A stretch of 64,000 bases of DNA from Chryseobacterium sp. (GTDB lineage Bacteria; Bacteroidota; Bacteroidia; Flavobacteriales; Weeksellaceae), in assembly GCA_031277615.1 (NCBI GenBank), contig JAITMC010000002.1, positions 62,001-126,000 on the forward strand, given 5' to 3'. The position numbers and the translations under genes are program-made. Below, piece after piece: positions 52,964 through 62,502 of the stretch; position 1 is the stretch's first letter; each line of letters starts with the position of its first letter. The notes under the pieces were generated by a model that did not search any database, had not been told where the DNA came from, and saw nothing but the letters and a program-made list of their open reading frames with translations.

Positions 52964-53545
52964 ATGAAAAAATCCTTTTTTTTATTCGTATTCCTGTTTT
53001 GTGTATTGGCAGCCAATGCACAGAATACTTTTGCGCATAAACTTTCCGGTTCTGCTTTAGGCCTGATTGATAATACCATCAGATATGATCCTACCTATTT
53101 TGTGATCCCATATCCTAACGGAGATGTGCCTGCGGACAAAGGTGTCTGTACAGATGTCATTATCCGTGCGTACCGAAAGCTCAATGTAGATCTTCAAAAG
53201 GAAGTGCATGAGGATATGGCGAAAAATTTCTCGAAATATCCGAAAACCTGGGGATTAAAAAAGCCCGACACCAATATCGACCACAGAAGGGTTCCTAATC
53301 TTGCCGTATTTTTTTCGAGATTCGGAACTGTAAAATCTACAGAAACCCGCCCGGAACTTTATGTTCCCGGTGATATTGTGACATGGATCCTGCCCGGAAA
53401 CCTTACCCATATCGGAATTGTTGTGAATAAAAAATCAGCTGACGGAAAAAGATTTCTGATTGTACACAATATCGGAGGCGGACAGGTAATGGAAGACTGT
53501 CTTTTTAAATATACCATTACAGGACATTATCAATATCAGAAATAA
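52964..53545 (+). CDS. DUF1287-family exported protein
   Basis: The 193-residue protein has a signal peptide (MKKSFFLFVFLFCVLAANAQ). DUF1287 hallmarks are ADKGVCTDVIIRAYR, NIDHRRVPNLAVFF, VPGDIVTWILPGNLTHIGIV and FLIVHNIGGG. The Cys in GVCTD and His in LTHIGIV match an NlpC/P60-like papain-fold site, so it is probably a cell-wall amidase or peptidase. It sits inside the hem cluster, followed by a muramoyl amidase 8 nt downstream. Confidence 0.9.
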   Translation: MKKSFFLFVFLFCVLAANAQNTFAHKLSGSALGLIDNTIRYDPTYFVIPYPNGDVPADKGVCTDVIIRAYRKLNVDLQKEVHEDMAKNFSKYPKTWGLKKPDTNIDHRRVPNLAVFFSRFGTVKSTETRPELYVPGDIVTWILPGNLTHIGIVVNKKSADGKRFLIVHNIGGGQVMEDCLFKYTITGHYQYQK

Positions 53546-53553
53546 ACTGCATT

Positions 53554-54210
53554 ATGAAAAACTTCATTTATGCGTTACTGGTATTGATGACCTGCCATAT
53601 AAAAGCGCAAAACACTGAATTTAAGATCATCAGCAAACCGATAGATTATTCTGCGGAAAGAGCCAGGCTGAGTCTGGAATATCTTAAAGATCATTACAAT
53701 ATTGTACAGAGCACTCCTGTTATTACGCCCAGGATAATCGTACTGCATTATACGGCTGGCGGAACGGTTGAGACCAATTACAAATATTTCAACAAAACCC
53801 ATCTGGAGTCTGCCCGGAATGTTTTAAAAAAACAAAGCACGTTAAATGTTTCATCTCAGTTTATCATAGACAGAGACGGTAGCATTTATCAGCTTATGGA
53901 GCCCAATATGTTTGCAAGACATACCATAGGAATCAATTATTGCGCAATTGGCGTTGAAAATATAGGAAGCAAAACCCAGCCGCTCACAGAAAAGCAGGTT
54001 TTGGCCAACGCCTGGCTGGTAAGGCATCTGACTAAAAAATACAAAATAGAATATCTGATAGGCCATTCAGAGTATGGCGCCTTCCGGGGATCGGGGCTGT
54101 GGAAAGAAACAAATCCTAATTATTTTACAGCCAAAGATGATCCTGGAAAAGATTTTATGAAAAAAGTCAGACTGCTCGTTACCGATCTGCATTTAAAAGA
54201 TAAACCTTAA
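53554..54210 (+). CDS. N-acetylmuramoyl-L-alanine amidase (Amidase_2 type)
   Basis: It cuts the bond between MurNAc and the stem peptide. The 218-residue protein has a signal peptide ending near IKAQ. Zinc ligands are His65 (IIVLHYTAGG), His171 (LIGHSEYG) and probably Asp196 (AKDDPGKDF), in the AmiD/T7 lysozyme-like fold. It forms a pair with the DUF1287 gene, and hemD starts 4 nt after it. Confidence 0.93.
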   Translation: MKNFIYALLVLMTCHIKAQNTEFKIISKPIDYSAERARLSLEYLKDHYNIVQSTPVITPRIIVLHYTAGGTVETNYKYFNKTHLESARNVLKKQSTLNVSSQFIIDRDGSIYQLMEPNMFARHTIGINYCAIGVENIGSKTQPLTEKQVLANAWLVRHLTKKYKIEYLIGHSEYGAFRGSGLWKETNPNYFTAKDDPGKDFMKKVRLLVTDLHLKDKP

Positions 54211-54214
54211 CATC

Positions 54215-54886
54215 ATGAAAATCCTGTTTACCAAAATCATAGATACATCACTGTTATCCAAAGAGCTGGGACAGGATGTTTCGGCGGAATGTATTGAGGT
54301 GATTAAGACTTCACCGATAAAAACCACGCCATTCGACCTTAAAAATCATTCATTAATTTTCACGAGTGTTAATGGTGTAAGCTCATTTTTTGAAAACCGC
54401 TTTCAGCCTAACGAAGATTTCACGGCAAAAAACTATAATAAAATCTACTGTGTAGGGGAGAAAACAAAGCGTGAGCTTCGGAAACATGGTTTCGGAACAT
54501 TTAAGGTCCTGAAAAATGCAGAAGCACTCTCCGGTTTCATCATAGGAAAATGCCAGCATGAAAGCTTTCTTCATTTTTGCGGGAATTTAGCAATCAATGT
54601 TCTGGACAAGGATCTTCCGTTACAGAATATCAGGTATAAAAAGATTACCATTTATAATACGGAAGAACTATATCCTTCAGTATCTGAAAAATATCATGCC
54701 GCAGTTTTTTTTAGTCCGAGCGGAGTTCGTAGTTTTGCAGAATCAAATTCTCTGGATGGCATGAAGCTTTTTTCAATAGGTGAAACCACCTCCGGAGAAC
54801 TTAGAAAATATACAAAAGAAAAGATCTTTACCTCAGAAGGAAACAACCTCGTTTCTATTTTTGAGCTGATCAGAAAGGAGCTTTAA
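54215..54886 (+). CDS. hemD: Uroporphyrinogen-III synthase
   Basis: It cyclises hydroxymethylbilane with inversion of ring D. The 223-residue protein shows the weakly conserved HemD pattern: LIFTSVNGVSSFFEN, IYCVGEKTKRELRKHG, and HAAVFFSPSGVRSFAESN followed by LFSIGETTSGELRK. HemD is always divergent in sequence; its place between hemC and hemE supports the call. Confidence 0.93.
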   Translation: MKILFTKIIDTSLLSKELGQDVSAECIEVIKTSPIKTTPFDLKNHSLIFTSVNGVSSFFENRFQPNEDFTAKNYNKIYCVGEKTKRELRKHGFGTFKVLKNAEALSGFIIGKCQHESFLHFCGNLAINVLDKDLPLQNIRYKKITIYNTEELYPSVSEKYHAAVFFSPSGVRSFAESNSLDGMKLFSIGETTSGELRKYTKEKIFTSEGNNLVSIFELIRKEL

Positions 54887-54963
54887 AAAAATATTTTCAG
54901 GTTCCATATATCAATAAAGCCTGTCTGGGAAGAACAGAACGGGAGTATTAGTTTAAATAAATT

Positions 54964-56001
54964 ATGATTAAAAACGACTTATATTTAAAAGCACTCCGCG
55001 GGGAAACCGTAGAAAGACCGCCAGTATGGATGATGAGACAAGCCGGAAGATATCTGCCGGAATTTATTGCTCTTCGTGACCAGTATGATTTCTTTACCAG
55101 ATGCCAGACTCCCGAGCTTGCCGCAGAAATCACCGTACAGCCGATCAGAAGATTTCCTCTGGATGCCGCTATTCTGTTCTCCGATATTCTGGTCGTTCCT
55201 CAGGCTATGGGAATTGATTTCAAGATGAAAGAATCAGTAGGCCCATGGCTGGATAACCCGATCAGAACAGCAGAACAGGTTCAGAATATTGTAGTTCCTG
55301 ACGTAAACGATACGCTGGGATATGTTTTTGATGCTATTGAACTGACTCTTCAGAAACTGGATCATGAAATACCATTGATCGGTTTTGCCGGTTCTCCGTG
55401 GACGATTCTGTGCTATTGTGTGGAAGGTAAAGGCAGTAAAGCATTTGATATTGCGAAATCATTCTGTTTTCAGCAGCCTGAAGCCGCTCATTTGCTTCTT
55501 CAGAAGATTACGGATACTACCATTGCCTATCTTAAGAGAAAGGTTGAAAAAGGCGTTTCTGCCGTTCAGGTTTTTGATTCCTGGGGAGGAATGCTTTCTC
55601 CTGCTGATTATCAGGAATTCTCATGGCAGTATATCAATCAGATCGTGGAGGCATTAAGCCCCTTAACGCATGTGGTGGTATTCGGAAAAGGGTGCTGGTT
55701 TGCTTTGGAGGATATGACGATGTCTAAAGCTTCTGCGCTGGGTGTTGACTGGACCATTACCCCTGAATTTGCCAGAACTTTAACCAATCATACGATGACT
55801 CTTCAGGGAAATTTTGATCCCGCAAGGCTTCATTCCACTCCTGAAACCATCAAAAAAATGGTTACCGAAATGATCAACCGCTTCGGAAAAGACCGTTATA
55901 TTGCCAATCTCGGACACGGAATTCTTCCTAATATCCCGGTAGAAAATGCAGAAGCGTTTATCAGAGCAGTAGTAGACTGGAAACCGAATTCTGAGTTTTA
56001 A
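54964..56001 (+). CDS. hemE: Uroporphyrinogen decarboxylase
   Basis: It decarboxylates uroporphyrinogen III to coproporphyrinogen III. The 345-residue protein has the family start [17 protein letters not shown] with the conserved Arg pair, [16 protein letters not shown] with the catalytic Asp, and [34 protein letters not shown] lies near the end. It closes the hem operon and is followed by a terminator. Confidence 0.98.
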   Translation: MIKNDLYLKALRGETVERPPVWMMRQAGRYLPEFIALRDQYDFFTRCQTPELAAEITVQPIRRFPLDAAILFSDILVVPQAMGIDFKMKESVGPWLDNPIRTAEQVQNIVVPDVNDTLGYVFDAIELTLQKLDHEIPLIGFAGSPWTILCYCVEGKGSKAFDIAKSFCFQQPEAAHLLLQKITDTTIAYLKRKVEKGVSAVQVFDSWGGMLSPADYQEFSWQYINQIVEALSPLTHVVVFGKGCWFALEDMTMSKASALGVDWTITPEFARTLTNHTMTLQGNFDPARLHSTPETIKKMVTEMINRFGKDRYIANLGHGILPNIPVENAEAFIRAVVDWKPNSEF

Positions 56002-56057
56002 ACAGAAATAAGATACCGAACCTCATGAGTGATCCTGATGAGGTTTTCCATAAAAAA

Positions 56058-56087
56058 AACCTCTGAGAATTCAGAGGTTAATTTTTT
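56058..56087. terminator. Bidirectional terminator between hemE and sufS
   Basis: AACCTCTGA (56058-56066) pairs perfectly with TCAGAGGTT (56071-56079) around a GAAT loop. T-rich tails follow on both strands. A second partial hairpin (CCTCA/TGAGG) lies just upstream at about 56022-56044. Confidence 0.88.
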
Positions 56088-56088
56088 A

Positions 56089-57309
56089 TTATGACAGCAT
56101 CCTTTGTGCCTTCTTCACTCCTTCCACGAGAAGATCAACTTCTTCAAAAGTATTATAAACGGCAAAACTTGCCCTTACAGTTCCCGCAATATTAAAAAAG
56201 TTCATGATCGGCTGTGTACAGTGATGTCCTGTTCTTACGGCAATACCCATTTTATCGAGGATCATGCCTACATCCGACGAAATCCCTACGCCTTCCAGAT
56301 TAAAGGAAACAACACCGGTTCTTTTCGCCTTTTCGCCATAGATTTTAATGTTATCCAGCTGTAAAAGCTGTCTCTGTGCATATTCCAGCAATGCATTTTC
56401 ATGATTCTGAATATTCTGCCTTCCTGTTTTCTCCATAAAATTAACTGCAGCTCCCAAAGCAATATTTCCTCCTACGTTAGGTGTTCCGGCTTCATATTTA
56501 AAAGGAAGCCCGGCATAGGTAGTGCCGTCAAATGAGCAGGTTGCGATCATTTCCCCACCTCCGTGAAACGGTGGCAGTTCTTCCAGGATTTCTCTTTTTC
56601 CGTATAAAATTCCTGTTCCCATAGGAGCATACATTTTGTGGCCGGAGAACACAAAGAAATCACAGTCCAGTTTCTGAACATCTATATCGAAATGAGGGGC
56701 AGACTGCGCTCCATCAATCACAATATAGGCATCGCTGTTTTTTCTGGTCTTTGCGATGATCTCTTCAATAGGGTTTACAATTCCCAATGCATTGGAAACC
56801 TGATTCACAGAAACCACCTTGGTTTTCTCACTTAAAAACTGATCCAGGTAATCCAGTTGAAGAACTCCGTTTTCATCAATAGGAATAACACGGAGTTTTG
56901 CTCCTGTACGCTCACACAGCAACTGCCATGGGACAATATTGGAATGGTGCTCCAGATAAGAAATAATGATTTCATCATCTTTCTTCAGCTTCTGGGTCAG
57001 AATATAAGAAATAAGGTTCAGGCCTTCTGTTGTTCCTTTGGTAAAGATCACTTCAAAATCGTGCTCTGCATTGATGAATTTCTGAATCTTCCTTCTGGAA
57101 AGTTCCATTTCTTCTGTAGCAAGCTGGCTTAAGGTATGAATTCCTCGGTGAACATTGGCATTAAGCTCGGTATAATATGAATGACAGACTTCTAACACCG
57201 AATCTGGCTTCTGAGACGTCGCTGCATTATCCAGGTAAACCAATGGCTTACCATTCACTTCCCTTTTCAATATAGAAAACTGGCTTCTTATTTCCTGAAT
57301 GTCAAACAT
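56089..57309 (-). CDS. sufS: Cysteine desulfurase SufS
   Basis: This PLP enzyme takes sulfur from cysteine for Fe-S cluster assembly. The 406-residue group II enzyme has the PLP-binding Lys225 (FVFSGHKMYAPMG) and the persulfide Cys364 (RTGHHCTQP). Other suf genes are not adjacent within the window. On the minus strand TAAATTTG (57360-57353) is a likely -7 box. Confidence 0.96.
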   Translation of the reverse strand: MFDIQEIRSQFSILKREVNGKPLVYLDNAATSQKPDSVLEVCHSYYTELNANVHRGIHTLSQLATEEMELSRRKIQKFINAEHDFEVIFTKGTTEGLNLISYILTQKLKKDDEIIISYLEHHSNIVPWQLLCERTGAKLRVIPIDENGVLQLDYLDQFLSEKTKVVSVNQVSNALGIVNPIEEIIAKTRKNSDAYIVIDGAQSAPHFDIDVQKLDCDFFVFSGHKMYAPMGTGILYGKREILEELPPFHGGGEMIATCSFDGTTYAGLPFKYEAGTPNVGGNIALGAAVNFMEKTGRQNIQNHENALLEYAQRQLLQLDNIKIYGEKAKRTGVVSFNLEGVGISSDVGMILDKMGIAVRTGHHCTQPIMNFFNIAGTVRASFAVYNTFEEVDLLVEGVKKAQRMLS

Positions 57310-57360
57310 TTATTTATTTTTTTTAATTAAAACGCTCTTATTTAGAACACTTCAAATTTA

Positions 57361-57641
57361 CGGCTTTTTTTCCGAAAGGATGTACTCACAAGTACAGTGA
57401 TCGTTATCAACTGATAGAAATATTCAATGTCTTAAGGTGATAAAAACTGATGGTGAGAATTGAAATAACCCTTCCCCGATCAGTGCTTTTCAGGATAAAC
57501 GAAGCCGCTTCGCTTATTTCTGAAATACAGGATCTCAATTTTATGCTCATCTATTTCTAGGTCTGGCCTTGAACTCTTGTGCCTGGTCACATTTCTCCAA
57601 TGACAGATACGTATTTATTTCATGATGGTCTGTTCAGAACG
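57361..57641. other. Intergenic stretch without a recognised feature
   Basis: It lies between the sufS promoter and the rplY terminator. It has a short palindromic run (CGAAGCCGCTTCG near 57498) but no gene-like frame. Confidence 0.4.
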
Positions 57642-57673
57642 AAAAAAACCTGCCAAAAAATGACAGGTTTTTA
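57642..57673 (-). terminator. rplY terminator
   Basis: On the minus strand AAAACCTGTCA pairs with TGGCAGGTTTT (one mismatch) and is followed by a T run. Confidence 0.85.
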
Positions 57674-57694
57674 TATGATTTAAATAAGCAATTC

Positions 57695-58339
57695 TTATTC
57701 TGCTGCAGTAGTTTCTTCAGCTGCAGGAGCTTCTCCTTCTGCTGCTACTTCTTCTTCATCTTCATCATCCATTGCTGCTGCACCTCCTTTCATTGCATTT
57801 CTAGACATCTTAACAGCTACAACAACTGCATTGTCCGGGTGCATGAAAGAATATCCTTCGGTTTTGATACCTCCAACATAGATTTTGTTACCAATTCTTA
57901 ATGGAGTTACATCTACAACGATCTCATCAGGAAGGTTGGCAGGGATAGCTTTTACTTTCAGTTTTCTGAAAGACTGACGAAGAACACCACCAGCAACAAC
58001 CCCTTTAGAACGACCTGTAATTCTTACAGGAACTTCCATAACAACCGGCTTATCATCAGATAACTGGTAGAAGTCAATGTGAAGAATTTTGTCTGTAATC
58101 GGGTGGAACTGAATATCCTGAAGAACAGCTGGAATTGTTTTTCCATCAACCTCAATAGATACCGTGTGTGCTTCAGGAGTGTATACTAATCCTTTGAAAG
58201 CTCTCTCTTCAGCAGAGAAGTTCAAAGGTGCTTCACCTCCATAAACAACACAAGGAACTAATTCAGCATCACGTAAAGCTTTTGTAGACTTTTTGCCCAC
58301 GCTTTCTCTTTTTGTACCTTGAATTGTAATAGATTTCAT
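57695..58339 (-). CDS. rplY: 50S ribosomal protein L25/general stress protein Ctc
   Basis: It binds 5S rRNA on the large subunit. The 214-residue protein is the long (TL5/Ctc) form: an N-terminal L25 domain ([34 protein letters not shown]), a C-terminal beta domain, and an acidic Ala/Glu-rich tail ([19 protein letters not shown]). It follows prs by 55 nt, a common bacterial pairing. Confidence 0.97.
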   Translation of the reverse strand: MKSITIQGTKRESVGKKSTKALRDAELVPCVVYGGEAPLNFSAEERAFKGLVYTPEAHTVSIEVDGKTIPAVLQDIQFHPITDKILHIDFYQLSDDKPVVMEVPVRITGRSKGVVAGGVLRQSFRKLKVKAIPANLPDEIVVDVTPLRIGNKIYVGGIKTEGYSFMHPDNAVVVAVKMSRNAMKGGAAAMDDEDEEEVAAEGEAPAAEETTAAE

Positions 58340-58394
58340 TTATAAAAATTTAAAAATTTGTTTTGTATTAAATTTGCAAACTGCTAAAAATCAA

Positions 58395-59333
58395 CTAAAT
58401 AACAAACTTACTACTGATTGACTGATGCTCATGAACCATCTTCATAACGTCCGCAAATAACGGGGCGCAAGATAGCACTTTTATTTTAGTTGACAAATTA
58501 TTTTGTACAGGAATTGAGTCAGTTACGATAACTTCCAATAATTTTGATTTCTCAATATTCTCGTAAGCCTTTCCTGAAAGCACTCCGTGAGTAGCCATTG
58601 CTCTTACGGTTTTTGCTCCTTTTTCAATCAGAATTTCAGCTGCTTTGCAAAGAGTCCCTGCCGTATCGATCATATCATCGATAAGGATAACATTCTTTCC
58701 TTCCACATCTCCGATAAGGAACATTTCTTCCACTACATTTGCTTTCTTCCTTTCTTTGTAGGCAATTACCACTTCAGCACCCAGATGTCCTGCGTAGTTT
58801 TTTGCTCTTTTCGCACCTCCCATATCCGGAGATGCTATAGTAAGGTTATCCAGGTTAAGAGATTTGATATAATCTACAAAAATCGTAGAAGCATAAAGAT
58901 GATCTACCGGAATTTCAAAGAATCCCTGAATCTGGTCTGCGTGCAGATCCATCGTCATTACTCTTGTTGCCCCTGCTGCTGTTAGTAGATTAGCAACCAA
59001 TTTTGCTCCGATCGGAGCTCTCGGTTTGTCTTTTCTGTCCTGTCTTGCAAGTCCGAAGTAAGGAATTACAACAGTAATGCTCTTTGCGGAAGCTCTTTTC
59101 GCTGCATCAATCATCAGGAGAAGTTCCAGAAGATTATCTGCAGGAGGGAAAGTAGATCCTATTAAGAAAACTCTTCCTCCTCTTACGGACTCATCCAGAA
59201 CAGGCTCAAATTCCCCGTCGCTGAACTCCTGAAAGTTGATTTTCCCTAATTCTTTCCCATAATGCTGGGCAATTTTTTCTGCCAAGTCTTTGCTCGTCCT
59301 TGTACAAAATAGATAACTTAACTGATCGGCCAT
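58395..59333 (-). CDS. prs: Ribose-phosphate pyrophosphokinase
   Basis: It makes PRPP from ribose-5-phosphate and ATP for nucleotide, His and Trp synthesis. The 312-residue protein has the class I motifs FSDGEFEPVLDESVRGG, IPYFGLARQDRKDKPRAPIGAK, MTMDLHADQIQGFF, and the PRPP loop VILIDDMIDTAGT. A -7 box TAAATTTG lies on the minus strand at 59362-59355, directly beside the terminator of the upstream gene. Confidence 0.98.
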   Translation of the reverse strand: MADQLSYLFCTRTSKDLAEKIAQHYGKELGKINFQEFSDGEFEPVLDESVRGGRVFLIGSTFPPADNLLELLLMIDAAKRASAKSITVVIPYFGLARQDRKDKPRAPIGAKLVANLLTAAGATRVMTMDLHADQIQGFFEIPVDHLYASTIFVDYIKSLNLDNLTIASPDMGGAKRAKNYAGHLGAEVVIAYKERKKANVVEEMFLIGDVEGKNVILIDDMIDTAGTLCKAAEILIEKGAKTVRAMATHGVLSGKAYENIEKSKLLEVIVTDSIPVQNNLSTKIKVLSCAPLFADVMKMVHEHQSISSKFVI

Positions 59334-59367
59334 TTTTACTTTTTAAAGATTTTGCAAATTTAAAAAA

Positions 59368-59394
59368 AAACCACAAGATTTACTCTTGTGGTTT
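59368..59394 (-). terminator. Terminator of the SGNH hydrolase gene
   Basis: AAACCACAAGA and TCTTGTGGTTT form an 11-bp perfect stem with a 5-nt loop, followed on the minus strand by nine or more T. Confidence 0.9.
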
Positions 59395-59417
59395 CTAAGT
59401 TTTTATTTTACCAGATA

Positions 59418-60968
59418 TTACGGAAGTTTAATTCCTGAATAACTGTTGGCATTTACTTGTGGTAATGTAGACTTGTAAGTGGCATTGATTGCCTTGATAA
59501 ACTCATTGGCAATAACAGCATATCCTCTACCGGTAAGGTGTACTCCGTCTAAAGAGAACGCACCTCCTGATACAAAACTGGCAGTATATTTCACACCATC
59601 ATAAGAGATTCCCGATTGAGAAGCGAGTTCTTTCAGCCTTGCATTGGCATCTACAAAAGCATACCCTTTTGAAGTAGCTGCAGCTTTGATCGTCACATTA
59701 TAAGCATCAACAGCGGTATTGATTTCTGTGATTTCATTTGGAGTCAGGATATATCTGTCAGCAAACGGATAAGCAACTCCTCTAGCCCCAAGGCTTGCAG
59801 GAACCCCCGGAGGAAGTGTTTCAAGAGTTCCGATTTCAGCTTTGGTTGTTAAAGGAACCAAGTCTCCGGCTTTTGCCTGTCTTGCCTGTCCGTAAGTAGC
59901 TCCAAGGTAAACAGCAAGTGCCATTAATGTAGGATTACCGGATGCCATTGCCGCTGCTGTAATTTTATCATTAAGCGGAGTCAGGTGTTCATCTTTAATC
60001 AACAATGGGTTTGCAGCTGTTTTAGAAAGAGGTTTGATTCGGTCTCCAGCACCAAGAGCTGTTAAAATCTGACTTAACGGACCGTATAGGTTGGCATTTA
60101 AATTATCAATAGTAGCTTCACCTACAGCCACATTACCTTTCCCAAGCACAGCAGCTGTCAGGGGATTGGTAGGAATTGTCGTTAATGCAGGAACAGAGGT
60201 TATATTTGGAATATTGGCAATAACTCCTTTAGCATTGGTCCCAGCAATTTCGTTGATCAATATATTATAATATTGCGTAAACTGAGCAGGAGGAGTTAAG
60301 GTTTCTACGGAACTGTCGGCCCCGGCCAAAGCGTATAATAAAGCATCATTATTACCGATCCATAAAGAGAAGAAAGTTGGATTCTGCTTTTTAAAATCAG
60401 CAATTACGGAGGTATTCGGCTCTGTAGCAAATCTTACAAAATATGGGTTTGCTGTTTTTGCTGCCACGCCCTGGATATTTCCATACCCCGGAGCTAACAG
60501 ATGGGCAACTTTTGCACCCGGAACCCCCAGGTTATTAAAAGGTCCCGTTAAAACAGTATTGGTTAAGGTTGTAGCTTTATTGTCATTGGCATACTTCAGA
60601 TCAGGGGCTCCATCAACAAATGCATTGATAAACAGTTTTGTATAAGCAATCTGTATAGTACCCAACGGGGTTGCCATAAGAAGCCCTCCGTTATTATCAG
60701 CCATTAAAGGCTGTTTGAAATCACCACCGCCTACAAGCTTCATCTGCTGGGCAATCATAGAAGGATATGATTCGTTTTGTCCGTCAATATAAAGTGCACC
60801 GTCTCTGTACCCCGAAGTAAGCGAGTTACCTAATGCGACATATCTTGTAAAATCAGCCTGCCCGTTTGAAACCTGGATATCCTTTACATCAGTATCAAAA
60901 TCGTTGTTACAGCTTGTTGTAAAAAGAAGCGCAGAAACAGCAAGTGTTGATATTATAATTTTTTTCAT
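59418..60968 (-). CDS. SGNH/GDSL-family esterase or lipase, lipoprotein
   Basis: The 516-residue protein has a lipoprotein signal ending LLFTTSC (Cys20). SGNH blocks are Ser49 in LGNSLTSGY, a GVPGAKVAHLL block, Asn in WIGNNDALL, and Asp474-x-x-His477 in LDGVHLTGRGY. It should hydrolyse ester bonds of lipids at the cell surface or in the periplasm. It begins 10 nt after the FadL-like gene, so the pair is probably one operon for using fatty acid esters. Confidence 0.93.
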   Translation of the reverse strand: MKKIIISTLAVSALLFTTSCNNDFDTDVKDIQVSNGQADFTRYVALGNSLTSGYRDGALYIDGQNESYPSMIAQQMKLVGGGDFKQPLMADNNGGLLMATPLGTIQIAYTKLFINAFVDGAPDLKYANDNKATTLTNTVLTGPFNNLGVPGAKVAHLLAPGYGNIQGVAAKTANPYFVRFATEPNTSVIADFKKQNPTFFSLWIGNNDALLYALAGADSSVETLTPPAQFTQYYNILINEIAGTNAKGVIANIPNITSVPALTTIPTNPLTAAVLGKGNVAVGEATIDNLNANLYGPLSQILTALGAGDRIKPLSKTAANPLLIKDEHLTPLNDKITAAAMASGNPTLMALAVYLGATYGQARQAKAGDLVPLTTKAEIGTLETLPPGVPASLGARGVAYPFADRYILTPNEITEINTAVDAYNVTIKAAATSKGYAFVDANARLKELASQSGISYDGVKYTASFVSGGAFSLDGVHLTGRGYAVIANEFIKAINATYKSTLPQVNANSYSGIKLP

Positions 60969-60978
60969 AGTCTTTCAA

Positions 60979-62220
60979 TTAAAATGGATTATACGATAAA
61001 CCTAAACCAAAGTAGAAGGCTTTTGCCTTAGCCTGGCCATAGAATCCCTGATTGGCATTTTCTACGTCCCTGTACTGCGGCATTGCATATCCACCTGCGA
61101 TATCAATTCCGAATTGTTTCAGTTTGAATCCAACCCCACCGGTAATCACATAGGTGTTGAATGATGGTGTTTCCGGAATAAAGTTCTGGTCAGAATATGG
61201 AGCTTCATCATAATAAGCTCCCAAACGTCCAAAAATCATATCACTGAATGCGTACTGAGTACCCAGTCTGAAGGTTTTTGAATTTTTGAAGTTTTTAGGA
61301 TTGGTAAGAATTGTAGGATCCGCATTGGCTGATGCCACTCTTGCATTTTCAAAATCCAGGGTAAGTTTACTGTATCTCTCCCATCCATGATAGTTAAAGT
61401 CTGCAGATACCAACCATTTCGGTGTGATTTTATAGGTTAAACCTATCGTATATTCTTCTACCAACGGTAGTGTTGCGGTAAATTTATCCTGTCCTGTAGC
61501 TGCATTTATGCCCAATAATGAATAAGCTGTTGCCGTAGGGAATTTAAAGGTAGCCGTACCTTTTTTCGCTTTCATATCGATAGGGGCACGGTAAGCCACA
61601 CTGATATCCAGCTTTGGATCTGGTCTGAAATAGAAACCGAATCCGTATCCGTGTCCTGAAGCTTTTTCATCATTAATATTAAGGGTTCCACCAAACTGCG
61701 TTACCGCTTTATCCCAGTCTACTTTTCCTTTCGCGTAGATATAGCTGGCACCGAATGATAACCATGGAGCCATTTTCACAGAGACCATTGGCTGGAAATA
61801 ATAACTTTTCAGTTCCATTTTCTGAACCATTTCTCTCCCTTCCCAATCTTCCGGCCACTGAATTGTACTTCCGAAAGGCGTTGAAAAACTGAAACCAACT
61901 GATAAATTCTCTATCGGCTTATAGGCAACCGCAGCATAGATAGGTGTTCCAAGAGGATTATCAGTTTCCGTACTTTGTAAAGTATTCACATTTTGAAAAG
62001 TAACCTTATTACTTGCCCCAAATCCTCCAGCAACGATACTCAGTTTAGAAGGAATGAATGACATACCCGCCGGGTTAAAGAATGCCACACTTGCATCTTC
62101 GGCATGAGCACTAGTATGTGCCATGGCCAATTGTTTCACCCCCTGCAGAGAAACCCTGAAGCCTCCCGCATAAGCTAAAACCCCCGCCAATAAAGCAGTT
62201 GATACTAATATTTTTTTCAT
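60979..62220 (-). CDS. OmpP1/FadL/TodX-family outer-membrane transporter
   Basis: This outer-membrane beta-barrel takes up long-chain fatty acids or other hydrophobic compounds. The 413-residue protein has a signal peptide (MKKILVSTALLAGVLAYAGG). The FadL N-terminal block follows (GVKQLAMAHTSAHAEDASVAFFNPAGMSF), with AVAYKPIENLSVGFSFSTPFGSTIQWP later and a terminal aromatic strand (FYFGLGLSYNPF). It is upstream of and close to a lipase-like lipoprotein gene that could free its substrates. Confidence 0.95.
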   Translation of the reverse strand: MKKILVSTALLAGVLAYAGGFRVSLQGVKQLAMAHTSAHAEDASVAFFNPAGMSFIPSKLSIVAGGFGASNKVTFQNVNTLQSTETDNPLGTPIYAAVAYKPIENLSVGFSFSTPFGSTIQWPEDWEGREMVQKMELKSYYFQPMVSVKMAPWLSFGASYIYAKGKVDWDKAVTQFGGTLNINDEKASGHGYGFGFYFRPDPKLDISVAYRAPIDMKAKKGTATFKFPTATAYSLLGINAATGQDKFTATLPLVEEYTIGLTYKITPKWLVSADFNYHGWERYSKLTLDFENARVASANADPTILTNPKNFKNSKTFRLGTQYAFSDMIFGRLGAYYDEAPYSDQNFIPETPSFNTYVITGGVGFKLKQFGIDIAGGYAMPQYRDVENANQGFYGQAKAKAFYFGLGLSYNPF

Positions 62221-62468
62221 AGACTATTATTATATAACCCAAATATAAAATTATTTTGAATACACTTGTTAATAATTCCCAATATTTTAAACAATATGCC
62301 AAAAGAAAATTATGTTTAAAATAGCATTCTGAACATAACAATATATAAACCTATCATATTTAAAGACTTAACAGCACATATATTAATTTAAGACTTTAAC
62401 GTTTAATGTTAAACAATGATGATATTGAATATTTAAGTATTTTAGAATCGCATAAAGATAAATTTACA

Positions 62469-62476
62469 TAAATTTG
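62469..62476 (+). promoter_or_regulatory. -7 box of the RicT-like gene
   Basis: TAAATTTG matches TAnnTTTG, 26 nt before the start codon at 62503. No -33 TTG is at the usual distance. Confidence 0.5.
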
Positions 62477-62502
62477 CAAGATTATAAACAAATAATAGTT
62501 AT

